Both the position numbers and the translations under genes were made by a program. Below, piece after piece: positions 1 to 6,012 of a stretch of 6,558 bases of DNA. The first letter of the stretch is position 1, and each line of letters opens with the position of its first letter. Where the stretch lies: contig DATBMY010000263.1 of the NCBI GenBank assembly GCA_036554605.1, positions 1 through 6,558 of the forward strand. Direction: 5' to 3'. The stretch comes from DATBMY01 sp036554605 (GTDB lineage: Bacteria > Acidobacteriota > Blastocatellia > UBA7656). Below the pieces are notes generated by a model that was given only the letters and a program-made list of their open reading frames with translations, was not told the DNA's origin and did not search any database.

Positions 1-2276
1 TCACCATATACGACATCGGGCAGGCCGGAGAGTCGCATTTCATCGCGACCGAGTTCATCGAAGGCCGAACGCTCGCCCAGCATATGAAGCGCGCTCGCAT
101 GACCCTGGGCGAACTGCTCGACGTCGCCGTTCAGATAGCCTCGGCGCTTTCAGCGGCGCATCAGGCCGGAATTATCCACCGCGATATAAAACCCGAAAAC
201 ATAATGATCAGGCCCGATGGATACATAAAAATCCTCGACTTCGGACTGGCGAAGCTCGCCGAGCCGACAGCGACCATGACGAGCGCCGATACGCAGGCGC
301 CCACAATGGCGAGGACCGCTACGGAGCCTGGATTGCTGCTCGGCACGCTCGGCTACATGTCGCCTGAGCAGGCGCGCGGCAAAGAGGTCGATGTTCGCAC
401 CGACGTCTTCAGCTTCGGCGTGCTGATTTATGAAGCCGTGACGGGGAGACCGCCGTTCGAGGGCGAGACCACGAGCGACATCATCGCCTCGATTCTTCGA
501 AGCGAGCCGCAGCCAATCTCTTCCTACCTGCCCGATGCGCCATTCGAGCTACAGCGCATCGTCGGCAAGGCGCTGCGCAAGGACAAAGAAGAGCGCTACC
601 AGACGATGAAGGATATGCTCGTCGACCTCAAGAGCTTGAAACAGGCTCTGGAATTCGAATCCAGGTCGGGGTACTTGCTGGCGAGCGGCGTGACGAGCGG
701 TATATCTTCGACCGCTCCGGGCTCCGCCGCCTCATCGGGTCACGGGGTCGAAAGCGGGCGGCGCGCTTCAGACGCAAGCCTGCCCGCCGGCGGGAATATA
801 GCGCGTGGCGGCCGCGGAAAGATAATCGCGCTCGCGTTCGTCGCGCTCGCAATAGCCGCCGCGGCCGTCTTCTATTTCACGCGCGGGGGCAAGGCGATCG
901 ACTCGGTGGCCATCCTGCCTTTGATGAACGAGGGCAGCGATCCAGAGGCCGAATACCTCTCGGACGGGATAACCGAGAGCATTATATTCGACCTGTCGCA
1001 GGTGCCGGAGCTGCGAGTAATCCCGCGCAGCTCGGTCTTCCGTTACAAGGGGCAACAGGTTGATCCGCTGTCGGCGGCGCGCGAGCTTGGAGTAAGAGCG
1101 GTGCTGACGGGGAGGTTGTCCCGGCCGGGCGCGGAGCTTGTTATAAGCGTCGAGCTTGTCGACGCGACGGAGAATCGCGTCATCTGGGGCCAGCGCTTCA
1201 ACCGCCGCACGGATGACGTGCTCTCAATCCAGCAGGAGATATCAAAAGAGGTATCCGAAAAGCTCAGGCCGAGCCTCAACGGCGGGGCAGATGCCCTGGT
1301 AATGAAGCACTCGACCGGTGACCGCGATGCGTATCAGGCATATCTCAAGGGGCTCTACTGGCTCAACAAGAGAAGCCCCGAGGGCTTTCAAAAGGCGATA
1401 GAATACTTCAACCAGGCGACGGAGAAAGATCCGGGGTACGGGCTCGCCTATGCCGGGGTTGCCGACTCTTACGCTTTGCTGGCGACTTATGGGTTGATCG
1501 CGCCGGGCGAAGGATTCCCGAAGGCGAAGGCCGCCGCCTCCAAAGCGCTCAGCATAGATAACGGACTTGCCGAAGCGCGCACGTCGCTTGCGAATATACT
1601 GGCCATATACGAATGGGATTTCGCCCAGGCCGATCAGGAATTCAAGCGCGCGATAGAGCTGAACCCGAATTACGCGACGGCGCATCAATGGTACGGCGAG
1701 TACCTGTCGGCGGTGGGCCGCCACGAAGAGGCGATAGCCCACATCAGAAGGGCGCAGCAGCTCGACCCGCTGTCGCTTATCATAAACACGGTTGCGGGCC
1801 GATTGTTGTACTGCGCGCGAAGGTATGACGAGGCCATAGTCGAGCTTGAGAAAACGATAGAGATGGACCCGCGCTTCGGGCCGGCCTATGCATTCTTGTG
1901 CGCGGCTTATCAAAAGAAGGGAGAGCACGAGCGGGCCAGGGCCGCGGCCCGCGCGGCGGTAGAGATATCGCCCACGACATCGGTCTACAAGACAATACTC
2001 GGGCAAGCTCATGCCGTGGCGGGCGAGAAAGAAGAGGCGCGGCGGGTGCTTGACGAATTGAGGGAGCTATCCGTCCGGCAATATATTCATCCTTCTTATA
2101 TGGCCATGCTGCACGCGGGACTTGGAGAGATGGACCTCGCGTTCGAGTGGTTAGAGAAAGCTTACGGGATGCGCGACGACCGTTTGATATTTGTTATAAC
2201 CGAGCCGCTCATGGACGTGCTGCGCGATGACCCACGGTACAGAGAACTCACCACTCGCATCGGCCTGCCGCAATAA
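1..2276 (+). CDS. Receptor-like Ser/Thr protein kinase with TolB/FlgO-like domain and TPR repeats (5' partial)
   Basis: Phosphorylates Ser/Thr on unknown targets; a membrane-anchored, eukaryotic-like (Hanks-type) kinase. The frame is open from nt 3, so the start, glycine loop and ATP-binding Lys lie upstream; Met at nt 84 is internal because the 27 codons before it encode the kinase hinge region (FIATEFIEGRTL). Numbering from that Met: catalytic loop HRDIKPEN 32-39 (Asp34, RD type), DFG 52-54, a long Thr-rich activation segment 60-86, GTLGYMSPE 87-95, and Asp107 of the DVFSFG segment. A Ser/Gly-rich linker (about 190-245) leads to one membrane helix (246-266). More positive charge before it than after suggests a cytoplasmic kinase and an exported C-terminus. 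Residues 273-396 resemble the TolB N-terminal/FlgO-like domain, and about eight TPR units follow (414-700). This architecture is common in Acidobacteriota. The gene ends at TAA 2274-2276, convergent with the nuclease gene. Function is confident; target and ligand are unknown. Confidence 0.93.
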   Translation, partial: TIYDIGQAGESHFIATEFIEGRTLAQHMKRARMTLGELLDVAVQIASALSAAHQAGIIHRDIKPENIMIRPDGYIKILDFGLAKLAEPTATMTSADTQAPTMARTATEPGLLLGTLGYMSPEQARGKEVDVRTDVFSFGVLIYEAVTGRPPFEGETTSDIIASILRSEPQPISSYLPDAPFELQRIVGKALRKDKEERYQTMKDMLVDLKSLKQALEFESRSGYLLASGVTSGISSTAPGSAASSGHGVESGRRASDASLPAGGNIARGGRGKIIALAFVALAIAAAAVFYFTRGGKAIDSVAILPLMNEGSDPEAEYLSDGITESIIFDLSQVPELRVIPRSSVFRYKGQQVDPLSAARELGVRAVLTGRLSRPGAELVISVELVDATENRVIWGQRFNRRTDDVLSIQQEISKEVSEKLRPSLNGGADALVMKHSTGDRDAYQAYLKGLYWLNKRSPEGFQKAIEYFNQATEKDPGYGLAYAGVADSYALLATYGLIAPGEGFPKAKAAASKALSIDNGLAEARTSLANILAIYEWDFAQADQEFKRAIELNPNYATAHQWYGEYLSAVGRHEEAIAHIRRAQQLDPLSLIINTVAGRLLYCARRYDEAIVELEKTIEMDPRFGPAYAFLCAAYQKKGEHERARAAARAAVEISPTTSVYKTILGQAHAVAGEKEEARRVLDELRELSVRQYIHPSYMAMLHAGLGEMDLAFEWLEKAYGMRDDRLIFVITEPLMDVLRDDPRYRELTTRIGLPQ
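819..881 (+). other. Single transmembrane segment of the kinase
   Basis: Codons 246-266 (counting from the Met at nt 84) encode about 20 hydrophobic residues rich in Ala, Ile, Val and Phe. Arg/Lys flank the N-terminal side (RGGRGK) and fewer flank the C-terminal side. This is the only membrane segment in the visible part. It separates the kinase domain from the TolB-like/TPR sensor half. Confidence 0.8.
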
Positions 2277-2291
2277 GCCGGCCGGTAGATT

Positions 2292-2897
2292 TCAAAAGCC
2301 GGTCTCCGATTCGAAGTTGATGCCGTCGTAGAGCGCGTCAACCTCCAGCTCACATTCGAGAGTTACAATCTGCAAAGCTTCGCCAGCGCCGTATTCCGTT
2401 TGTAGCCACGCGCGCTCCGATTGCCGCACGTATTGAGTTATATGTTTCTTGTTCTGCGCGACAAGCAGGTACTCGCGGAAGCTGGGAATTGATTTGTAGT
2501 GAGTGAACTTCTCGCCCCTGTCGAACGCCTCGGTCGAGGGAGAGAGTATTTCGATCAGCAGCGATGGGTTCGCCAGCGTCAATAGCCCGGCGACCTCTTC
2601 AAATTCGGGCTTGCCGCATAGAGCGGACAGATCGGGATAGCGATACGGCGGCATGCTCGGAACTTTCACGCGAAGGTCGGACGGATAGATATAGCAGCCG
2701 CGTTTGGCCGTCTGGTTGTTAAGCGAAGTGATCAGACGACTCTGAAGCAGCGCGTGGTTCGGGTGGACGCCCGTCATGTTGAATACTTCGCCGTCGAAAT
2801 ATTCGAACTTCTCTTCCGAATTCTTATCCAGCTCGATGTATTCTTCTATAGTTAATCGAGCTTTTTCCTCGGTCGACAGAGATCGGCCTCCCGGCAA
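2292..2897 (-). CDS. Uma2 family (DUF820) putative restriction endonuclease-like protein
   Basis: A 201-residue protein with the PD-(D/E)XK nuclease fold of the Uma2/DUF820 family, whose biological role is unsettled. Recognisable family segments are the N-terminal TIEEYIEL, EEKFEYFDGEVFNMTG (28-43), HPNHALLQSRL (45-55), YPDL with Asp89, LLIEILSPSTEAFDRGEKF (113-131) with Glu116 and Lys130, and REYLLV (141-146). Asp89, Glu116 and Lys130 fit the expected metal-binding and catalytic positions, so the protein looks intact. Length is typical for the family. The start is TTG at 2897-2895: an in-frame TAG directly precedes it, an AAGG ribosome site lies 6 nt upstream, and the first internal ATG (codon 41) would remove conserved sequence. 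It converges on the kinase gene with 15 nt between stops. No methylase, transposase or toxin-antitoxin partner is adjacent. Such genes are often multicopy and scattered in cyanobacteria and some other phyla. Confidence 0.9.
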   Translation of the reverse strand: MPGGRSLSTEEKARLTIEEYIELDKNSEEKFEYFDGEVFNMTGVHPNHALLQSRLITSLNNQTAKRGCYIYPSDLRVKVPSMPPYRYPDLSALCGKPEFEEVAGLLTLANPSLLIEILSPSTEAFDRGEKFTHYKSIPSFREYLLVAQNKKHITQYVRQSERAWLQTEYGAGEALQIVTLECELEVDALYDGINFESETGF

Positions 2898-2919
2898 CTA
2901 AAACCTTAACGCGATATTA

Positions 2920-3027
2920 TCACGGCCGAGCGCTTGCGTCGCCTATCCAGGCTATCCTCCGGGTATAAACTTTATCGCTCCACCTGTATTTATATTCATA
3001 AGCGGTTATCTTAATTCGCCTGCTCAT
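2920..3027 (-). CDS. Possible small basic protein, 35 codons, upstream of the uma2 gene
   Basis: ATG 3027-3025 to TGA 2922-2920, followed at once by an in-frame TAA. The product would be basic and aromatic-rich (starts MSRRIKITAYEYKYRW, ends IGDASARP). A purine-rich AAAGGTGG ends 3 nt before the ATG, closer than ideal. The ORF ends 22 nt before the TTG of the Uma2 gene on the same strand, so the two could be co-transcribed. Its use of ATA for Ile and of Tyr/Arg codons resembles the neighbours. I recognise no family. An ORF this short can easily arise by chance, and an in-frame TGA lies nine codons upstream of the ATG, so it does not extend. It is listed as a candidate only. Confidence 0.25.
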   Translation of the reverse strand: MSRRIKITAYEYKYRWSDKVYTRRIAWIGDASARP

Positions 3028-3089
3028 AATCCACCTTTCGAATCGGCGGAATCATAATTGGCTCGCAAAGTTTACGGCCGGTGAGATGA

Positions 3090-3129
3090 GAGCAATCGCT
3101 ATCATTAATACCAATGATCTCATTTGCTC
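3090..3129. repeat. Symmetric nested inverted repeat upstream of ettA
   Basis: Outer arms GAGCAA (3090-3095) and TTGCTC (3124-3129) and inner arms ATCATT (3101-3106) and AATGAT (3113-3118) share exactly the same centre. A 5-nt unpaired segment lies on each side and a 6-nt loop in the middle. The outer and inner arms total 12 complementary pairs. It lies about 93 nt before the ettA start. It could be an operator for a dimeric regulator or an imperfect RNA or DNA hairpin. It has no T-tract, so it is not a terminator. Confidence 0.5.
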
Positions 3130-3151
3130 ATTCTAGCTCAATTCCCGCCTG

Positions 3152-3184
3152 TTGCTAGATCAAAGTAGACTGGACTAAAGTAGA
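3152..3184 (+). promoter_or_regulatory. Candidate ettA promoter with overlapping direct repeat
   Basis: TTGCTA (3152-3157) and TAAAGT (3176-3181), spaced by 18 nt, each match the sigma-70 consensus at 4 of 6 positions. The octamer AAAGTAGA occurs at 3162-3169 and again at 3177-3184. The 15-bp period puts the second copy over the putative -10, as a tandem regulator site could. The match is weak and only suggestive. Confidence 0.25.
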
Positions 3185-3203
3185 GAATTAAATCTCGGCG
3201 ACA

Positions 3204-3209
3204 AAAGGA
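3204..3209 (+). promoter_or_regulatory. Ribosome binding site of ettA
   Basis: AAAGGA ends 12 nt before ATG 3222, a somewhat long spacing. An in-frame TAA at 3216-3218 lies just before the ATG, which rules out any longer N-terminus and fixes this start. Confidence 0.5.
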
Positions 3210-3221
3210 AACCTATAATAC

Positions 3222-4907
3222 ATGACATCTGCTCCCAACAAGATCATTTATTCGATGGTGGGCCTGGGCAAGTATTACGACAAGAAGCCCGTGCTCAAGG
3301 ACATATACCTTTCATACTTTTATGGGGCGAAGATCGGCGTGCTCGGGCTCAACGGCTCGGGCAAGTCGAGCCTGCTTCGAATAATCGCGGGCGAGGACAA
3401 GGAGTTCGTCGGCCAGACCGTGCTTTCGCCCGGTTACACGATAGGCTATCTGGAACAGGAGCCGCGCCTCGACGACAACAAGACCGTGCGCGAGACGGTC
3501 GAAGAGGGCGTCGAAGAGATCGTCGCTCTGCTCAGGGAGTATGACCAGATAAACGATAAATTCGCCGAGCCGATGGATGACGACGAGATGACGGCGCTGC
3601 TCGACCGCCAGGGCGCGGTGCAGGAGAAGCTCGACGCGCTGGGCGGATGGGACCTCGACAGCCGGCTCGAAATGGCGATGGACGCTTTAAGGTGCCCGCC
3701 GGGCGACACTCCCATAAGCGTGCTGTCGGGCGGCGAGCGGCGAAGGGTCGCGCTCTGTCGATTGCTTCTTAAAAAGCCCGACATACTACTGCTCGACGAG
3801 CCGACCAATCACCTCGACGCGGAGACGGTCGGGTGGCTGGAACAGCACCTTCAAAAGTACGAAGGCACGGTCATCGCCGTCACTCACGACCGCTACTTTC
3901 TCGATAACGTAGCCGGGTGGATACTGGAACTCGATCAGGGGCGCGGCATACCGTGGGAGGGCAACTACTCATCGTGGCTCGAACAGAAGCAGGCGCGGCT
4001 GGCGAATGAAGAGAAGGCCGAAAGCCAGCGGCAGAAGACGCTCGAGCGCGAGCTTGAATGGATACGCATGTCGCCAAAGGGGCGGCACGCGAAATCGAAG
4101 GCGCGCATAAACGCATACGAGTCGCTGCTTGCCGAGGAGAGCGAGCGGCGCGGGCGCGATCTCGAAATATACATCCCGCCCGGTCCCCGGCTGGGCGACG
4201 TGGTGATCGAAGCCCGCGGCGTCGGCAAATCCTACGGCGACCGGATACTGATCGACGACCTGAGCTTTGCGCTGCCGCCGGGCGGAATCATCGGGGTCAT
4301 CGGGCCGAACGGCGCGGGCAAGACCACGCTCTTCAGGATGATCACCGGACAGGAGCAGCCCGATACGGGTTCGTTCAGGCTGGGCGAAACGGTCAAGCTC
4401 GGATACGTCGATCAGAGCCGCGACTCGCTCTCGCCTCAAAAGAGCATCTGGGAAGAGATATCGGAGGGCGAGGACATAATCAAGCTCGGCTCGCGCGAGA
4501 TCAATTCGCGCGCCTACGTGGCGCGATTCAACTTCTCGGGCACGGACCAGCAGAAGAAGGTCGGGATGCTTTCTGGGGGCGAGCGCAACCGCGTTCACCT
4601 TGCACGGATGCTGAAGTCCGGGGCAAACGTACTGCTGCTCGACGAGCCGACCAACGACCTGGACGTAAACACGCTTCGCGCGCTTGAAGAGGCGCTTGAA
4701 AACTTCGCGGGGTGCGCCGTCGTCATAAGCCACGACCGCTGGTTTTTAGACCGCGTGGCGACGCACATACTGGCCTTCGAGGGCGACAGCCGCGTAGTGT
4801 GGTTCGACGGCAACTATTCGGAGTACGAAGCCGACCGGCGCGCGCGGCTGGGCGCGGCGGCCGACCAGCCTCACCGCATCAAGTACCGCCACCTGACGCG
4901 AGGCTGA
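3222..4907 (+). CDS. ettA: Energy-dependent translational throttle protein EttA (ABC-F ATPase)
   Basis: A soluble ABC-F protein that binds the ribosomal E site and, in E. coli, gates the first elongation steps according to ATP/ADP level. The 561 residues are close to E. coli EttA (555) and align along the whole length. Cassette 1: Walker A GLNGSGKSS 42-50, signature LSGGERRR 168-175, Walker B with catalytic Glu193 (LLLDEPTNHLD), H-loop His222. Within it, about 94-145 is the acidic, helical arm insertion that contacts the ribosome. The linker (about 250-320, charged, ending IPPGPRLGD) is the P-site tRNA-interacting motif. Cassette 2: Walker A GPNGAGKTT 361-369, signature LSGGE 450-454, Glu475, His504. 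WEGNYSSWLEQK (245-256) and the near-terminal HRIKYRHL are typical of EttA as against Uup or YheS types. All catalytic residues are present. Transcribed alone; it faces tmk tail to tail with a 2-nt gap and no terminator. Confidence 0.97.
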   Translation: MTSAPNKIIYSMVGLGKYYDKKPVLKDIYLSYFYGAKIGVLGLNGSGKSSLLRIIAGEDKEFVGQTVLSPGYTIGYLEQEPRLDDNKTVRETVEEGVEEIVALLREYDQINDKFAEPMDDDEMTALLDRQGAVQEKLDALGGWDLDSRLEMAMDALRCPPGDTPISVLSGGERRRVALCRLLLKKPDILLLDEPTNHLDAETVGWLEQHLQKYEGTVIAVTHDRYFLDNVAGWILELDQGRGIPWEGNYSSWLEQKQARLANEEKAESQRQKTLERELEWIRMSPKGRHAKSKARINAYESLLAEESERRGRDLEIYIPPGPRLGDVVIEARGVGKSYGDRILIDDLSFALPPGGIIGVIGPNGAGKTTLFRMITGQEQPDTGSFRLGETVKLGYVDQSRDSLSPQKSIWEEISEGEDIIKLGSREINSRAYVARFNFSGTDQQKKVGMLSGGERNRVHLARMLKSGANVLLLDEPTNDLDVNTLRALEEALENFAGCAVVISHDRWFLDRVATHILAFEGDSRVVWFDGNYSEYEADRRARLGAAADQPHRIKYRHLTRG

Positions 4908-4934
4908 TTTCAGATTTCGGATTTCAGATTTCGG
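4907..4934. repeat. Four tandem copies of a 7-bp unit, ATTTCRG
   Basis: The units are ATTTCAG, ATTTCGG, ATTTCAG and ATTTCGG without a break, which is also a perfect 14-bp unit repeated twice. A degenerate ATTACCGG follows. The array starts on the last base of the ettA stop codon. On the minus strand it contains the tmk stop codon and its last codons (RNLKSEI). Its location at a gene junction and its purity suggest a short dispersed or slippage-type repeat, not conserved coding sequence. Confidence 0.85.
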
Positions 4935-5554
4935 ATTACCGGCCGGACCGCTTCCATCACTCTGGCGTGTGTTTCATCGGATGAGCCCGAGGCTTCTATG
5001 ACTTTGATTCGCGGGAGGCGGGCCGAAAGCTCAAGATAGCCCCGGCGCACGCGCTTGTGAAAGTCGAGTTTTTCTTCGTCAAAGGCGCCGAGCAGCCCGC
5101 CTATGGGCCGGGCGCTGGTGCGGGCGCGGGCGAGTTCGGGGTCGAGGTCGAGTAGTATCGTAAGATCGGGCATCAGCCCTCCTGTCGCCGCCAGGTTCAT
5201 ATCGTCGATAAGCCTGAGGTCGAGCCCCCGACCGTGGCCTTGAAAAGCTACGGTCGAATCGACGTAGCGGTCCGATATGATGATGCGCCCTTCATCAAGC
5301 GCCGGTTTGATCAACGAGGCGACGTGCTCGGAGCGCGCGCCGACTATCAAAAAAAGCTCGGTGAGTGGCGCTATCCCGAGGCTCGCTTCAGAGCTGAGAA
5401 TCGCTCTCACCGCCTCGCCCACGGGCGTGCCGCCTGGCTCGCGAGTGACCCTGACCGGCAGACCCTCTTCGGTGAGCGCGCGCGCGAGGCGTTGAAGCTG
5501 CGTGCTCTTGCCGCAGCCATCCATTCCTTCCATGGTTATGAAGATTCCGCGCAT
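4910..5554 (-). CDS. tmk: Thymidylate kinase (dTMP kinase)
   Basis: Phosphorylates dTMP to dTDP with ATP in dTTP synthesis; cytoplasmic. Starting at ATG 5554 the protein has 214 residues, usual for the family. P-loop EGMDGCGKST 9-18 (Lys16) lacks the P-loop Arg of eukaryotic-type enzymes. TREPGGT 37-43 binds substrate and SDRY 94-97 carries the catalytic DR pair, followed by FQGHGRGLD. LDLDPE 135-140 leads into the LID, which reads SARPIGGLLGAFDEEKLDF. The usual DR(F/I)E motif there is replaced by GAFDEE, though Arg143, 145 and 149 precede it. A TTG at 5587 would add 11 residues. I prefer the ATG because family members begin just before the P-loop strand and the TTG lies in the loop of a perfect hairpin; however, the AAAGG before the ATG is only 1 nt away. 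The C-terminal RNLKSEI is encoded by the heptamer repeat. Probably co-transcribed with hfq. Confidence 0.94.
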   Translation of the reverse strand: MRGIFITMEGMDGCGKSTQLQRLARALTEEGLPVRVTREPGGTPVGEAVRAILSSEASLGIAPLTELFLIVGARSEHVASLIKPALDEGRIIISDRYVDSTVAFQGHGRGLDLRLIDDMNLAATGGLMPDLTILLDLDPELARARTSARPIGGLLGAFDEEKLDFHKRVRRGYLELSARLPRIKVIEASGSSDETHARVMEAVRPVIRNLKSEI

Positions 5555-5574
5555 GCCTTTAGCCCAAACTATAG

Positions 5575-5596
5575 GGGCTGCCAGCAAGGGCAGCCC
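5575..5596 (-). promoter_or_regulatory. Perfect 8-bp hairpin between hfq and tmk
   Basis: In the minus-strand transcript GGGCTGCC pairs with GGCAGCCC around a 6-nt loop, CTTGCT. It starts 36 nt after the hfq stop and ends 20 nt before the preferred tmk ATG. The sequence after it has no T-run, so it is not a standard intrinsic terminator. It hides the GAGGG that could serve the alternative TTG start. It could be an attenuator, an mRNA processing or stability element, or a block to translation from the TTG. Confidence 0.65.
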
Positions 5597-5632
5597 TCAA
5601 GGTTCAAACACTCTCAGGTCGAGTGGCCGGCT

Positions 5633-5956
5633 TCAAGGCTTCTCGGTGCTGGCGGCCGATCCGGCCTGGGGGCCAGATTGTTCGCCCTGATGCTCGCGAT
5701 CCATCTGTCGCTCGCGGCTCGGATGGTGGTAGTCGCGCCCGCCCCCGCGCGGTAGTGAAACGGTAGAGATTGCATGCTTGAAAATCAGCTGCTCCTGCGA
5801 CCCTGCCTCCAGAATCACCGAGTACTTGTCGAAGCTCTTTATCCTCCCCGTAAGCTTTACGCCGCTCATCAGATAAATCGTCACGTTGGATCGGTCTTTA
5901 CGGGCACTGTTGAGAAAGCTGTCCTGTATCGTATTTTGTTGTGATTGTTTTTCCAT
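5633..5956 (-). CDS. hfq: RNA chaperone Hfq
   Basis: An Sm-like protein that forms a hexameric ring and pairs small RNAs with mRNAs. The 107 residues comprise a core (about 10-68) and a polar, charged tail (69-107). Visible Hfq features: IQDSFLN 10-16 with Gln11 matching E. coli Gln8; lateral rim residues Arg19, Lys20 and Arg22 matching the E. coli RRER patch; Sm1 IYLMSGVKLTGRIKSFD 27-43; and Sm2 FKHAISTV 59-66 with the proximal-face KHAIS motif. The tail lacks the E. coli sequence and is rich in Gly, Arg, His, Gln and Ser. The start at ATG 5956 is chosen because GGGGGAG lies 8 nt upstream and it matches the usual N-terminus. The frame stays open to a GTG at 6064, but those 36 residues are unlike Hfq. 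It precedes tmk on the same strand with a 78-nt gap, so an hfq-tmk unit is likely. Confidence 0.96.
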   Translation of the reverse strand: MEKQSQQNTIQDSFLNSARKDRSNVTIYLMSGVKLTGRIKSFDKYSVILEAGSQEQLIFKHAISTVSLPRGGGRDYHHPSRERQMDREHQGEQSGPQAGSAASTEKP

Positions 5957-5964
5957 TTGTTTGA

Positions 5965-5971
5965 CTCCCCC
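5965..5971 (-). promoter_or_regulatory. Ribosome binding site of hfq
   Basis: On the minus strand GGGGGAG lies 8 nt upstream of ATG 5956. It is the strongest Shine-Dalgarno match in the window and decides between this start and the in-frame GTG/ATG codons farther upstream. Confidence 0.75.
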
Positions 5972-6012
5972 AAGGCAAAATGTATTAAGGGTGATTGAAA
6001 CTAACATACTTA

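Larger units (their letters stand above)
2898..3221. other. Divergent intergenic region between the uma2 and ettA genes
   Basis: The only gap above 300 nt, visibly more AT-rich than the genes around it. Both flanking genes are transcribed outward, so both promoters should lie here. On the minus strand it holds the 35-codon ORF candidate and a GATAAT box (2921-2916) that overlaps that ORF's tandem stop codons, without a good -35. On the plus-strand side toward ettA it holds a symmetric nested palindrome, a direct repeat AAAGTAGA and a weak -35/-10 pair. No tRNA, terminator or transposon end was seen. Confidence 0.7.

Noticed and set aside
1242..2012. 256-codon minus-strand ORF opposite the kinase TPR region
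   Set aside because: It lies fully antisense to clear TPR coding sequence, has no recognisable domain and is Arg-rich, as expected of a shadow frame in GC-rich DNA.
2277..2302. CCGGC/GCCGG repeats at the kinase/uma2 junction as a bidirectional terminator
   Set aside because: The arms are 5 bp with a 15-nt loop and no T-run; it is better explained by a GC-rich direct repeat of AGCCGG.
3214..3219. Perfect TATAAT just before the ettA ATG
   Set aside because: Transcription would begin inside the gene, a few bases past the ATG, and no -35 lies 16-18 nt upstream (AATCTC).
3969..4733. 254-codon minus-strand ORF and a 209-codon plus-strand ORF (4058-4687) inside ettA
   Set aside because: Both overlap the strongly conserved EttA frame and their composition (Arg/Ala/Pro-rich) is that of shadow frames.
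5609..5625. CACTC/GAGTG hairpin just after hfq as a terminator
   Set aside because: The stem is only 5 bp with a 7-nt loop and just a short TTT after it; too weak to call.
5234..5755. 173-codon plus-strand ORF across tmk and the hfq end
   Set aside because: It is antisense to two well-identified genes and has no domain or convincing ribosome site.
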